Source of the DNA: Macrolepiota albuminosa
Taxonomy: Eukaryota; Basidiomycota; Agaricomycetes; Agaricales; Agaricaceae
Reading direction: 5' to 3'
DNA length: 64,000 nucleotides
Assembly (NCBI GenBank): GCA_027475525.1
Contig: JAMWFC010000053.1
Coordinates: 806,001 to 870,000, forward strand
Below the pieces are notes generated by a model. That model searched no databases. It was not told where the DNA came from and worked only from the letters and a program-made list of their open reading frames with translations. Within the stretch, counting starts at the first letter, position 1, and the number at the start of each line of letters is the position of its first letter. Of the stretch, positions 43,156 through 54,310 are shown piece by piece. The position numbers and the translations under genes were made by a program.

Positions 43156-45217
43156 ATGGCGGTAATCATGGCGGTTGGCCACATTTTCAAGAATATACGT
43201 GTATACTGTCCGTTCCTTTCATGTTCTCTCCTTTTGATTCATACCTTATGTTTTGTATAGATCTGGCCTTTATAGCTTACTGGGGAATCGTTCTCTTCGG
43301 TTACGACACTGGCATAGCGGGTGGTGTAGTATCGCAGCCGTACTTCAAGCAGGAATTCGGCCTCCTTAATCCCGATGGGACCACGAATCTGAAACGCACG
43401 AATGATGTGACATCTAATGTCGTATCAGTCTTGCAAGCAGGAGCTTTCTTCGGTGCCCTTGGGTCAGCTCCTGTCTCATGTACGGTTTCATCTTCTAAAT
43501 GATCAACCGTTAATTTCTCTTTCTACGATATTTCTAGCTAACCTCGGCCGCAAATGGACGTTGGTTGCATTTACGCTTGTATTCTGTACTGGTGCTATTC
43601 TCGCCACAGCGGCAAAAGATAAGCATCACGGCCTTCAGCTCATCTACGCTGGTCGTGTGGTATCTGGCTTCGGTATTGGTGGGATTTCTGCAGTGGCTCC
43701 AGCCTACGTTTCGGAGTGTTCTCCCAAGGAAATACGAGGCAGGATTACGGGTCTTTTCCAGATCATGGTGCGTCGTCAACTTACTTTCCTATTATTTTTT
43801 CACCTTCAAACCTGATCCTAGGTTGCGATTGGAGTAACACTTTCTTACTTCATCAACTACGGAATCGGAATAAACATCCATACTGGTCCCAATGTCTGGA
43901 GGATACCGTTTGGTTTCCAACTCGTGCCGGCAGGAATCATGTTATTTGGTCTGCTCACTGTCAAGGTACTCCACCCATGTCCGACTTATTCACGGAACTC
44001 GTGTTTTTATGATTAAAGGAGTCTCCCAGATGACTTGCTTCCGTCGGTCGGAACGACGAGGTTTTGCAAAACTTTGCCTATCTCCGATCTGAATCCTCCG
44101 ACTCAGAAAATGTTGTACATGAGATGGCAGAAATAGAGGCACAAATCGAAGAGGAGCGGGCTGCCAGGCAAGGCCTCGGAATGAAGGAGGCCTTTTTTGG
44201 AAAAGGAAACTTCATCCGTTTCGTCATCGCTTTTGTTATCTTCCTTCTCCAGCAATGGGGTGGCCAGAATTCCATTGGGTAGAGTACAGTTGCTTCGAGT
44301 TCTTCAGGGTGGACTCTCATCGGCAACACCTAGATACTATGCACCTCAGATTTTTACTTCTATTGGATATACAGGAACGAAGAATTCTTTGCTCGCTTCA
44401 GGTATCTACGGTGTTGTCAAGGTGTGTTTCAGCCATTCTTTGTGTTCTAAAACTCAAATCCCTCCAGGTTGTCGCGACTGCCATTTTCGTCTTCTTCTTC
44501 GTCGAGAGTATTGGGCGACGTATATCACTCATTGTTTCCTCTCTCGGAATGGGTACATTATTCTTCATCATCGGTGCCATTCTCAAAACCCATCCCGTAT
44601 CTGTTGCTCACCCTCCTCCATCCCCTCCACCTGCATCCAAGGCCATGGCGGCCATGCTCTATATCTACGTTTGCTTCTACTCTATGGGCTGGGGTCCTAT
44701 GCCCTGGATCTACGTTTCCGATATCTTCCCTACTCGCACAAGACACTACGGTCTGTCCGTCGCTAGTGCTTCACAGTGGCTCTGGAGTAAGTCCTTTTGC
44801 TATCCTTATTAAACGGCAGTGCCTCATTGTCCTCGATCAGACTTTGTCGTGTCCAAAGTTACACCCGACATGATCTCGGACCTGGGCTACAAGATTTTCC
44901 TCATGTTTGCCACCGTCAACGTCGGTGCCATGGGCTTGTTTTCATTGTGAGTCTTATCTGCACATTTGTCTCGACTTATTTTTACACGTTGTTCTCAGCC
45001 TTATACCTGAAACTAAGGGCCGCAGTCTGGAAGAGATGGACGTGATCTTCGGTGCTGTCTCTGCTGACGAACGTGCTGCGCACATCGCCGCACAGGAAAG
45101 AGGTACGTTCTCAACTGAACTTCATGTCAGTAATTCTCATCGATTTGATTTCTTACAGCACTAGACCAAGACAGAAGCGATCCTCGATCCTCACGCTCGG
45201 TCACTACCAAAGCATAA
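43156..45217 (+). pseudogene. MFS sugar porter with an in-frame stop in the PESPRW motif
   Basis: A hexose or quinate-type sugar/H+ symporter of the plasma membrane. Start at 43156 (MAVIMAVGHIF; second ATG 43168), then an intron and YWGIVLFGYDTGIAGGVV. Family motifs follow in order: ANLGRKWTL, AGRVVSGFGIGG, PAYVSECSPKEIRGRITG, QQWGGQNSIGYYAPQIF, VESIGRRISL, YSMGWGPMPWIYVSDIFPTR and the PETKGRSLEEMD signature near 45,008, ending at TAA 45215. About nine introns splice cleanly in frame. In the loop after TM6 the expected PESPRW reads ESPR then TGA (44031-44033), then LASVGRND, in the same frame; a Trp TGG to TGA change explains it. Unless edited or mis-sequenced, the protein stops after six membrane segments. 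It lies just right of retroelement B. Confidence 0.8.
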
Positions 45218-45895
45218 TATTGTACCTTTGCTGCTCAGATTTCTCTCCTTCAGCGGACGCGTCTTCACGATTTTAAGTTAAGCCTGAGTCGTGGTTTAGG
45301 TCTTGTATTGATGGGTCGATGTTTTACTTACTGTTGCAGCAATAACCTTCTCTAAGTTCGCCGTCTTGTACAGGTATATATCAGATGTAACATACTATGT
45401 AATTAGTTTCTTGGTGTTTCGGGTGGACCTGTGCTGAACAGTTAGCGGTAATAAGAAGGCAAATTCCGGGAAAAATGATTCTCAGCCTTTCAATTGAACA
45501 CTTTATAAAAATAAGATATGCGAGATATGCGAGGGATCAAGTACTCGGATATTGCCGATTGTGCAAAGTCATTTATCTCAAGTTTCTCAACGCGACCGTT
45601 TCATGAAGGATTCCACCTTGGACATTTTAGACCTTTATTCCCGGAATGCACCAACCTTTTACACGACTTCAAGGATAAGAATACGCAGTTCCAGATTTCC
45701 AAGACGCGTGAATGGTATTCTTCTAGTTACCACGCCGTATACCTCCAAGCAACGCTTCTCGTGCTATTACAAATCCAAGCAGAGTGGACGATCTGCCAGC
45801 CTTTTCGTAATGGACGACGGCTGACCCATGAAGATTTTTTCATACTTAAAGCCAGTGTCAGGAGGACGGTTCCGTTGTCATCCTCTCATCAAGCA
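45218..45895. other. Intergenic stretch between sugar porter and laccase relic
   Basis: Open frames at 45518-45824 overlap in different frames without recognisable motifs; none accepted. Presumably holds 3' UTR and former promoter. Confidence 0.4.
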
Positions 45896-47719
45896 ATGTT
45901 ACCTCCGTGCTCTTTCTTCCTCCTCTCCGTACTCGCCGCTGTACACGTTTCTATCGGTCCTTCGGGGGACATGTACATTGTCAATTCAGACGTTTCCCCC
46001 GATGATGAAAAAAATACCCTGTTTTTAAATTCCAGCGAGACATCCTACACAGGGCCATCCTAGCTTGCAGTAACGCATCGACTGCTTCCTTTCCAGGCGT
46101 TCTTGTCACCGGGACGAAGGTGAGCAGCTTATTTGCCAGTTATTTGTACGATACTCACTCTGTGAAGGGCGATCGGATTAGAATGAACGTCGTCAACCAC
46201 CTCAAAGACACCACGGTGCTGACAGGAACAAGAATTGTACGTTAAACTTTTTTTTTTCTCGTCATCTTATAACATGCCAAATGCCTTGTCCCTCCGAAAG
46301 CACTGGCACGGCTTATTCCAGAAGGGTACCAGTTGGGCTGATGGTCCCTCGGGCGTAAATCAATGCCCGATATCACCCAATAACTCATTTCTGTACGATT
46401 TTAATGTTGGTGATCAAGCTGGGACGTATTGGTACCATTCTCATCTAGGTGCGTGACTAGCCTTACGGTGGTCTGTTGATTCTCATGCTCCTACAGGAAC
46501 TCAATACTGCGATGGTCTTCGAGGCGCTTTTATCACTCATAAATGGTCTCGGGCGGGACTGCAATGGCGCTGCAACCGACCTGTCTGTAATCAACGTTGT
46601 TCAAGGCAAGAGTTACCGATTCCGGCTTGTTTCCATTTCCTGCGATTCAAATTTCGTCTTCTCAGTCGACGGTCACAACATGGTACGGATTTCCTCTTTC
46701 TCTCTACCATACTGCACAACTAAATACTCATACCAACTATCGTCGATTCCATCCAAACATACTCGGGCCAACGCTACTCCGTCATCATAGCCGCGACGCA
46801 GCCCATCGGGAACTACTGGTTCCGTGCGCTCCCCAACGGTGGATGCACCTCATTCGCTGGCGGCGCCAACTCAGCCACGGCGCCGCGCTCGTCGAGCCAA
46901 CCACGACCAACTCCTCCCTGAACAACCCACTCGTCGAGACGAGCCTGCATACCCTCGAAAGCCCCGGCGCACCCGGGGGCAGCGCCCCCGCCGACGTATT
47001 CCTGTATCTCAACGTCACGCGTATCAATGGCCGTTTCGCGATCAATGGCGCGAGCTCCCAGCCGCCGAACGTCCCTGTGTCGTTGCAGATCATGAGCGGC
47101 GCGCGCACGGCACAGGATTTGCTCCCTTCTGGGAATGTGTATACTTTGCCGCGGAATAAGACCGTCGAGTTGATCATACCGGGAGGCTCAACTGGTTCGC
47201 TGGTTAGTTCTCCGTTCTCTCTATCTCTCTCGAAGACGTTCTAGGTGACTCATTGGATTTCGCAGCACCCGTTCCATTTACACGGAGTAAGCGTTTCTAT
47301 TCTCGCTCACAATAGACTCGCTTTGAAGGCTCTCTCCTGATAGCACAATTTCGACGTCGTTCGAAGTGCCGGAAGTACCGTATACAACTACGACAATCCA
47401 GTTCATATCGTACTCTCCCTTCTCCCTTGATTTTTCTCTAGTTTACTATACCTTGTTTGCGTTTAAGGTGCGCCGCGACGTGGTCTCTACCGGGTTCGCT
47501 GGAGATAACGTTAAGATCCGCTTCACAGCAAACAATGCCGGCCCATGGTTCCTACACTGGTGATTCAGCTCTCACGAACACGTTGATTCGATGCTGACCA
47601 TGAACCCCTAGTCACATTGACTGGCATCTTGACAAGTGAGTTACCCTTTTTCGTGTTGTCCCAGAGGTTGCAACATCATTTGTCTCTATAGCGGCTTGGC
47701 GGTTGTTGTAAGGCCTTGA
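45896..47719 (+). pseudogene. Laccase (multicopper oxidase) relic
   Basis: Laccases are secreted blue copper enzymes that oxidise phenols. A signal peptide starts at 45896 (MLPPCSFFLLSVLAAVHV), followed by the usual IGPSGDMYIVNSDVSPD. The four copper motifs remain: [24 protein letters not shown] (split by an intron), HPFHLHG-HNFD and HIDWHLD. Several lesions are visible: a frame change soon after VSPDD; a missing stretch of roughly 50-60 residues between GLRGAF and LINGLGRD; no acceptor AG before [13 protein letters not shown]; a one-base shift near 46,888 between NSATAP and VEPTTTNSS; and a stop right after GLAVVVRP where about 30-50 more residues are normal. Many introns are still in place, so this is a decayed gene rather than a retrocopy. 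Confidence 0.85.
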
Positions 47720-48440
47720 CTGCGACTCGCAACGCGACGCGCCAGTAAGCACTGAGAACGAAATGTATTCCTAATAAGATAACAATGTAGCGTATGACAT
47801 ACCTAAGAACGAAATGGACAAAGATGGAAACTGTACTACTAACTAGGAAGGACATAGTCACGTGTATCGTGACAGTTGTGTTTGCTGAGGATGTGGATAG
47901 CATCGCTAAGGGGATATAGAACCCGGTGAGCATTCAAAAAGAACACATCTCGTGTATTCTAACCTCGCTTTTTCCAGAGGAATGGAAGGAACTTTGTCCC
48001 ATGTACGAGTCTGCACATTAGCTTCACTTCCGGATAGTACTTGTTGTTCCATGGGAGACGTTGATTGCAATTTTACAGCAGAAATACGAGCATGGATAAT
48101 ATTCATGACATAAAGCACAGTAAGCTGGAAATGCCAAGTACACGAACCGACATCATGATCATGGAGAGCTGTCCGGGCGCGAAAGGAGAGGTGAAACTTG
48201 AATTGATATGATCCTGTTAGATGACTCACGATGTCCCTAGGAGATAAGTGGAAACCTGATGTATCTTTTGTATTGAATCATCTGGCCCTGATATAACTTG
48301 ATCTAGCCATCTGCCATAATGCCTTGATAGGGACTCGTGATCATCTTCATACGAACATCTGATTGTACGAGCATTCTACGCAAAGTTGACCTTTAGGTAT
48401 ACCAACAAACTGGGTAATGAACAGCACTAAATCCCACGCT
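47720..48440. other. Intergenic stretch, nothing firm
   Basis: The minus-strand open frame at 47906-48229 has no recognisable motif and is not accepted. No repeats stand out. Confidence 0.35.
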
Positions 48441-48442
48441 GC

Positions 48443-48764
48443 CTACTTGGACGCTAGCTCATTGATAGTCTCGACCGCCCGCTTAAACTTTGCCTTCTCT
48501 TCGTCCGTCGCCTGGACCTCGCTTGTCCCTCCTCCACATCCCTGTGGCCCACCATTACACCATTCCAGATCCTCGCTGCCCCAAGCGATGCTCGTGTTGA
48601 GCCCATATATATCCTCGCTGCCGGGCGGAGACTCCATGGGGAGCTCCTTCAGTATCGAATGCAATTCATCAACGAGCGCGTCGTAGTCGGGATTTTTCTT
48701 CCTGTGATTCCAAAGTGTTGCTAAGTTACGAAATAGGCTCTAGGACTCGAACTTCCGTCTTCCG
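48443..48764 (-). CDS. Small hypothetical protein, about 90 residues
   Basis: Not recognised. The minus strand carries an exon reading NPDYDALVDELHSILKELP and WCNGGPQGCGGGTSEVQAT, ending TINELASK at 48443, preceded by a CACAG acceptor near 48,702. A short first exon beginning MTEDGSS at about 48,764 is possible, but the exact splice was not resolved. It is divergent from the coiled-coil gene starting at 48767, only a few bases away, so the two would share a promoter or overlap. Confidence 0.4.
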
Positions 48765-48766
48765 TC

Positions 48767-50083
48767 ATGGTAAGTGCGTTATATCAATACGCTTCGATGT
48801 TTCTCAAGCAATCGAAGGAACATCGACGTTCCGATCATGTAACTTCTCGTGACCGTCCATCAACGCCTCTGCCAAAGCATACTTCAGCCGCAGGGCCAAC
48901 AGAGTCAGGTCTTGTCAAGACAACTTCGCATCCGCATCCTCCAGTCCTCACCCATCCTGCTCTTATGCATCCGCCACTTCACCTAGGTCCGACATCGCCA
49001 GATCTTCAGCCAAGGCCTCCAAAAATTCATCCTGCGGTTCTCCAAAATTCTATGAAGGCATTAGTACCCATTCGGGCTCTCTACGAGCAGGCTTGGAATC
49101 AAACTGTGTCTAATGTTCAAAGCGAAATGTCGAAAATGTACGACGAGCTTGTTGATGGGATTTGCCGGGAACGTGCTGTGCGCAGCCATCTTGCTGAGGA
49201 ATGCCAGGCGTTACAGCATAGTATTAAGAGTACTAACGTAGAGCTGTGCATTGCACGTCGGGACTCGGACAGTCTGATGGCAGAAAACGAGAGGTTAAAG
49301 CAAGAGATAGGCCACAGAGACGACCGGGAGCATCAAGTGAGGGAGGCAGCGAAATCATACATAGACGAACAGCTGGACCAGTTAAAATTACCATACGGAG
49401 AGCAGATGGAGAAGCAGCGCGTAGAGGCCGAGCGAGCATTAGAACAGCAGAATGTGATGTTCGAGAGAGAAAGAAGAGAGCTGCTCAAAGTATGTGACAC
49501 CCGATGTAAAATTTATCTCCACGGCTCATTGTTTTCATAGATTTGCTCAAAGTATGTGACACCCGATGTAAAATTTATCTCCACGGCTCATTGTTTTCAT
49601 AGATTGCAGTTGCCCATGAACGTAGTGTGCAAAGAAGCGGCAGTGAATCCGCCACCGAGAAGGTTGTGTCTCCCTTTTGTGATCAAGGTTTACACAACAA
49701 TTGTGAATCGATCCTTATGATCGCACACGCAGTCGCCGCATGTCAGTCTCAAGTGGAACTGAGTTCCCTGCCTCTTCTCGGCCCTTGCCCCAGTCGGCGT
49801 CCGGCTCATTTTCGACGCAGAAGAAGCGTGATCGTGTTGAGTATGAGGGAGATTCTGGTGCCGGTAAGCGGGTGAGGTCAAAGAACGGCCCTATGACGAC
49901 GGCAGTGGAAGCTAAAGAAGCTAAGATCGAAATTACTCATGGATTTGTTGTACGAGACCCAGGGCATGAAGATGACTTGTCGGATGTGTTGGTATGCGTT
50001 CATTCTAGTTCTCGTTAGGATCTACCGATTGATTCAATTTGTTTTGTCCGTAGGATGTCGAGCAAGGACGAGCAAAAGACTAA
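48767..50083 (+). CDS. Hypothetical coiled-coil protein with a duplicated intron
   Basis: Not recognised. The first exon has a Pro/His-rich stretch (about residues 30-90) and then about 150 residues of strong coiled coil (ENERLKQEIGHRDDREHQ; EKQRVEAERALEQQNVMFER). Splicing at GTATGT 49490 to the acceptor at 49602 joins LLK to IAVAHERSVQ in phase 0. Another intron starting at about 49,679 (GTGATC) leads to SSGTEFPASSRPLPQ and a basic nuclear-signal-like GKRVRSKNG. The last exon ends DVEQGRAKD with TAA 50081. The true start is uncertain: ATG 48767 is immediately followed by GTAAGT, so it could be a spliced first exon, with ATG 48800 as alternative. Confidence 0.55.
49482..49605 (+). repeat. 62-bp tandem duplication containing a whole intron
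   Basis: Copies 49482-49543 and 49544-49605 are identical. Each holds a 51-bp GTATGT...TAG intron (49490-49540, 49552-49602). Between them is an 11-nt potential mini-exon (49541-49551). The period is 62, different from the 77-bp artefacts. Confidence 0.93.
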
Positions 50084-50810
50084 TTTGTTAGTGACGTTTC
50101 CCGTATGCGAAATGGACTGAGCTCATCGGCCACTATCAGAGTGTGCAGCCTAGGTTGTGTGCGGATTTGGAGAAGCTAAGCCCTAGCTGTCAAAGGGGGG
50201 CGATAACTTGTTACCGCTTAGCGACCTAGATCACGTGGGTTCGGCTACATACCCTTAAAATGTTTTTTATTCTGCCTGCCATACCTCAGTTCGTACCGCA
50301 TAGACGTGCACGAAACTGAGGTGCGTGCACCATTACCATTCATTAGGTTTACATTACTTACTTTCGGATACCTAGTATATTTGTGTTGTCTAGGCAAACC
50401 AAATCTGCACGTCAATTGCTGACACTAGCCAGATTCAAGAGTTGCGTCAACGCATGCAGAGCGGGAAGCTCACAGGATATACTCTCAAGTCTTGAGCTGG
50501 TCTGTGCATGTCCCTTTCTGCATAGAACCTTTGTAGATATTCTTGTTACGTCCCTCTTCCTTCTTTTCTTTTTTTCTTTCCTCTCTTCGTTTTTCCCGAA
50601 TTTGTACAATATATGTACACTTGTATTTTGAATTGATTCTGTAGCCTCAATTTGCTCTTAAAGTGTAGGATAACTACAGTTGTCTGTTATATCCGTTCAT
50701 TCCACTTTCCATACTGTACAGAGGTTCCGTTCGTATCGTGACTTAACTGCAGTACAGGACTCCCAAGTGTACTCTGGCGAGTTCGGGTACAACATGAATC
50801 AAATTAACAT
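50084..50810. other. Intergenic stretch, nothing recognised
   Basis: Contains a CT-rich tract near 50,550-50,600 and no supported gene. Confidence 0.4.
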
Positions 50811-52141
50811 TCATCTCAGATATTCCTTACAACAACGAACTAGAACTACAAAATGAGTACAAGGTCTCCGGATCTTGGTGTACCAAGCAGGCAGTAAGTA
50901 TGCTTCCGGTACGAGATTGTCGGATATAGAAGTTTCTTCGCTCAACAATAGCTGCAACGTGGAGAATAATTTCTCTTGCAACGCAACAGAACACACAGAG
51001 GCCAGCTTCTAGAAACATTGCATCGCGTATCTGACCGTGGTTTTCAAAACATTCACAATGCCCTGATCGCTAATTTCGCCTGGGATTGGCGCAGTTCGCA
51101 TGAGAAAGAGCCAAGCCCTGTTGGCCGCTGCCGCTTCAGTGATAGCTACAGGTGTCGTAGGCTGTGGGGGGACTAGAGCCTGGGCAAGGATGGTCCATTG
51201 TGTCTCTATAACGCAGCAACCAATGGAATATCCGCTGAGAGGCCGGCCTTGCGTTACATAGCGGGAGATGAAAGTCTGGACGAAACGAAGAGAATCTCGT
51301 CTGCGCCTTCTTTTTGGATGATCTCAACAAGGAGATGATTAAGACGATCAACAATAGTCGGAGAACAGAGTTCGTTCGTTCGTGCCGCTACTTGTCGGTC
51401 AACAGTCCATGCGAAGGATGTCGAACTGATGGCTCGATACAAGCCATGGATGGCAGGTATTGACTGAGTCAGAATAGAAAGTGCCAGTGATGATTTAGAA
51501 TAGAACAAAGGAGCTCAACATTTCTCGTGCAATCACTGGTCCTTATGTGTTCAACTGTCTGTGATAAGAAGAAGCAGATCGCCATAGTTGCTCTCTCAGT
51601 GTATTGTGGGTGAGCGCCCGACAGTCGTAGGAGTGCGTAAACAGTGGAGTAAACCAGCTGATCAGGAAGAGACCAATCTGTGTGAATTAGTTAAGTTTGA
51701 CTTCTAGTTTCGAAAACGTAACCAGGGCACTTGTCAAATTCAATGAAGGGCACATCATTAAGGATATCAACAAGAACCGGCATTGAAACATCAATATTGT
51801 CGTTAATGTGGCTTTCTGGAAAGTTGACTATGAGTTCTCCGAAAGCGATATTACAATGTACACGAGATGTAGACTTGGAAGTTAAACTCGCAGAACATCA
51901 TGTACTATAGCATACTACTCACCATGAAAACTCGCATGTCAGCCAATTCTTCCCTTTCTTTCCCAAGTTCATGCTCTTGTGCATCCCCTGATCTTGTGTG
52001 CACCTTGGCCGCAATGAGCGTTTGGGCATGAAGTATATCCGCCAGGGCTTGATGCGAGGTCAGACAGGATTTGCTGATGTATATTGAGTTCAAGACTGAA
52101 GACAACTGGGTAAAACAAACGGTCCTATATGAAGTGCGCAA
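50811..52141 (-). pseudogene. Relic of a large helical-repeat protein gene, possibly STT4-type PI 4-kinase N-terminal region
   Basis: Successive minus-strand pieces in different frames look like parts of one long protein: KSCLTSHQALADILHAQTLI with a GTGAGT donor (about 51,922), VPVLVDILNDVPFIEFDKC-like sequence near 51,750, LPDQLVYSTVYALLRLSGAH near 51,650, LSILTQSIPAIHGLYRAISS and IVDRLNHLLVEIIQKEG (51,330-51,480), GRPLSGYSIGCCVIETQWT-like sequence near 51,230, and CSVALQEKLFSTLQLLL at 50,980. From memory this order resembles the long N-terminal solenoid of basidiomycete phosphatidylinositol 4-kinase STT4. Stops and shifts (for example TAG just after RYAMQCF, about 51,012) and the absence of any kinase domain show a truncated, decayed fragment. 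Confidence 0.38.
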
Positions 52142-53430
52142 CTCTCACCAATCCATAGTTGTAAACTTAGCCTTTTAATCAGTTTTGCTTGCAGTCGACG
52201 GGTTAGATAAACAATGCGTTAAGGAACGTCCTCGTGAAAAGCACATGACCTGGGTGCATTAGTAGAGCGACCTTGGTTACCAACTTTCACCTGCGCAGCG
52301 CGTGTCAACCTATGGTAAAAACATTAAGTAAATGATTTCATTGGACGTTTGGTAAAATGTAATAACTTCTGATAGGAAACATAAACGCGAGATTAAAATT
52401 TCACAACTCTTTGGTATTCAATTAGAACGAGTAGAAAAAGCTTTTGCTAGAGGGTCAGCGTTTCAAACGCTGAGGAAAGCCATTTATGCAGCGGCACGCG
52501 AAGTCGCACAAGATATATCAAACGCAGGCGTTACAGAATTCGACCATCAAAGATGCTACCTCCAGACTGAATCAAAACACAGAACGTGCTATGACAAGGA
52601 TACAGGAATTAAGGAATGAAGAAGTGTCGCCCGAGAAGGCGTTCGCTCTGGAACCGTTGCTCCGTGCCCAAGAGGTTCCTTAATGGTTATGACAAATAGG
52701 GAGTGTCAATATCGCCTTTAACGGAATATCCGTCGTTTGTGAATGACTTGGCTACCCGACGATCCAAAGAAGTTAACGCTGCCAATGAAATGCGTTATTA
52801 AATACATTCATATTAAACAACCTTCATCCAACGAAATACGTAGAGCGAAGAAATCCATCCAAAGCACTCCGAAACTTCTCCAGAAATGCTAGGGCACATG
52901 TCGAAGAGGCTCGACAGAACGAGAAGGTGCGCATATATATCAATACCTCATGTTTTTACCCTTGAATGTGCCACCGACGCCTCGCAGTTGATCAAATATT
53001 ATAAGGACCTCTTGCACGTTTGACACTACTCAACACCTCTTCGTATTGTTTTTGCTGACTTTGTGTAGGACGAAGTCCTCACTTAAGCAGAGCCACATGA
53101 CCAGACGATAAAACCCCGCTATATTGTCCTAGCGGTGAGCACGTACGTACGTAGTAAGACGAGATAAGATGAGAGTTTCGGAAGAAAAGAATAAGTACCC
53201 CCTCCGCCCTAACGCGGATGTAAATGTAAATGACAGGTAAACTGGTACAAATACTTAGGTGTCGTAATCCTGGGATTACACCCCTCCCCATCCAGAAAAA
53301 AACAAAAATGCCGGAAATTGAAACGGAAAGTAAGCTGTTAGTATTAAAAAATAAACTGCTCACGCGGGTGCGTCAAAAACCCGTTGGGAAAAGCTACCGG
53401 CGGCAGGGACATGACGAAAAAGAACTGAAA
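52142..53430. other. Intergenic stretch with weak coding traces
   Basis: Between 52,386 and 52,683 two overlapping frames give helical sequence (LRKAIYAAAREVAQDIS; DATSRLNQNTERAMTRIQEL), perhaps a degenerate gene, not identified. A perfect 19-bp palindrome (TCAGCGTTTCAAACGCTGA) lies at 52455-52473. The remainder shows nothing. Confidence 0.3.
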
Positions 53431-54310
53431 TCAAATTGATCCTTTCCCTTCCCCTGCCAACCAGACATTGAGAACTTGATTGTTCGAGAGTTCTTGTCTC
53501 GGTTTCCATTCGTCGTGTTCAGGGCCATAACCTCGGAACCGCACAAGATATTGCCATCCTTTTCCCCGTCTTCGTGCGTCCACAATCTTTTCGACGTAAT
53601 GCTCTTCGAGGCCTGTGTCAGGTGCAAAAACGGGGCCTGGCTCGTCAAACTCGCGTGACGGAAACAATCCAGCATCATTTTCGTTGAAAAACATCAGTTT
53701 CGACGTATGATACTGGCCATATGATTCAGGCGCATTTGGACGAAACACTGTTATGTTTGAGGATTCTCGATGGACTGCCGTGATTATAAACGGTCCGTCG
53801 TATTGAGGCATTAGTTTCGCTACTCGCTTATGACCTTTTCTCTTGAACATTCGCCGCGTGTCTTTCGTGCAAACAAGTACCTTGTCTCCTACTTCAAAGT
53901 CACAGTCGTCACTGCGCGTCTTGTTTGCCTGCGCCGCCTGCTGTATTTTCGCCTGCAACATATTGTCTTTCGCTGATGCGGTGTCCAATGCAAGTCTCTC
54001 AATGACCTTCCGTGCGACGTCCTCTTCAGGCTCTAAAATTTCTGTCGCAGGCAGCAAGGGGGGCACCACTCTGGGACTGCGACCCATACGCAATTGAAAA
54101 GGCGAAAAACCAGTCGATTTATTAATTGTGTTCATGATATCAAAACAGACTCGACGCAAGGCTCTCACCCAACCTTTCTGACTTTGATCAACATGAAAGC
54201 GTAGAGCTTGGATTACTGTCTTGTTTGACCGTTCACTTGCACCGTCTGTCTGAGGGTGGTAAGCCGTGGACATCTTCATCTTGACTCCAATGACACATGC
54301 CTTAATACAC
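53431..54310 (-). mobile_element. Chromodomain Ty3/gypsy (chromovirus) fragment: integrase C-terminus
   Basis: An intact open piece (54279-53431) covers the integrase end: MKMSTAYHPQTDGASERSNK with the catalytic Glu, then FEVGDKVLVCTKDTRR, the GPF/Y-like region (MPQYDGPFIITAVHR) and a C-terminal chromodomain (HYVEKIVDARRRGKGWQYL followed by VRFRGYGPEHDEWKP). The chromodomain directs integration to marked chromatin in this clade. Frame similarity continues only to about 54,310; upstream RT and LTRs are absent. The family differs from elements A and B, neither of which shows a chromodomain. Confidence 0.88.

Noticed and set aside
44031..44033. TGA as a selenocysteine codon in the sugar porter
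   Set aside because: The family has Trp there, fungi of this group are not known to use selenocysteine, and no such role fits a transporter loop.
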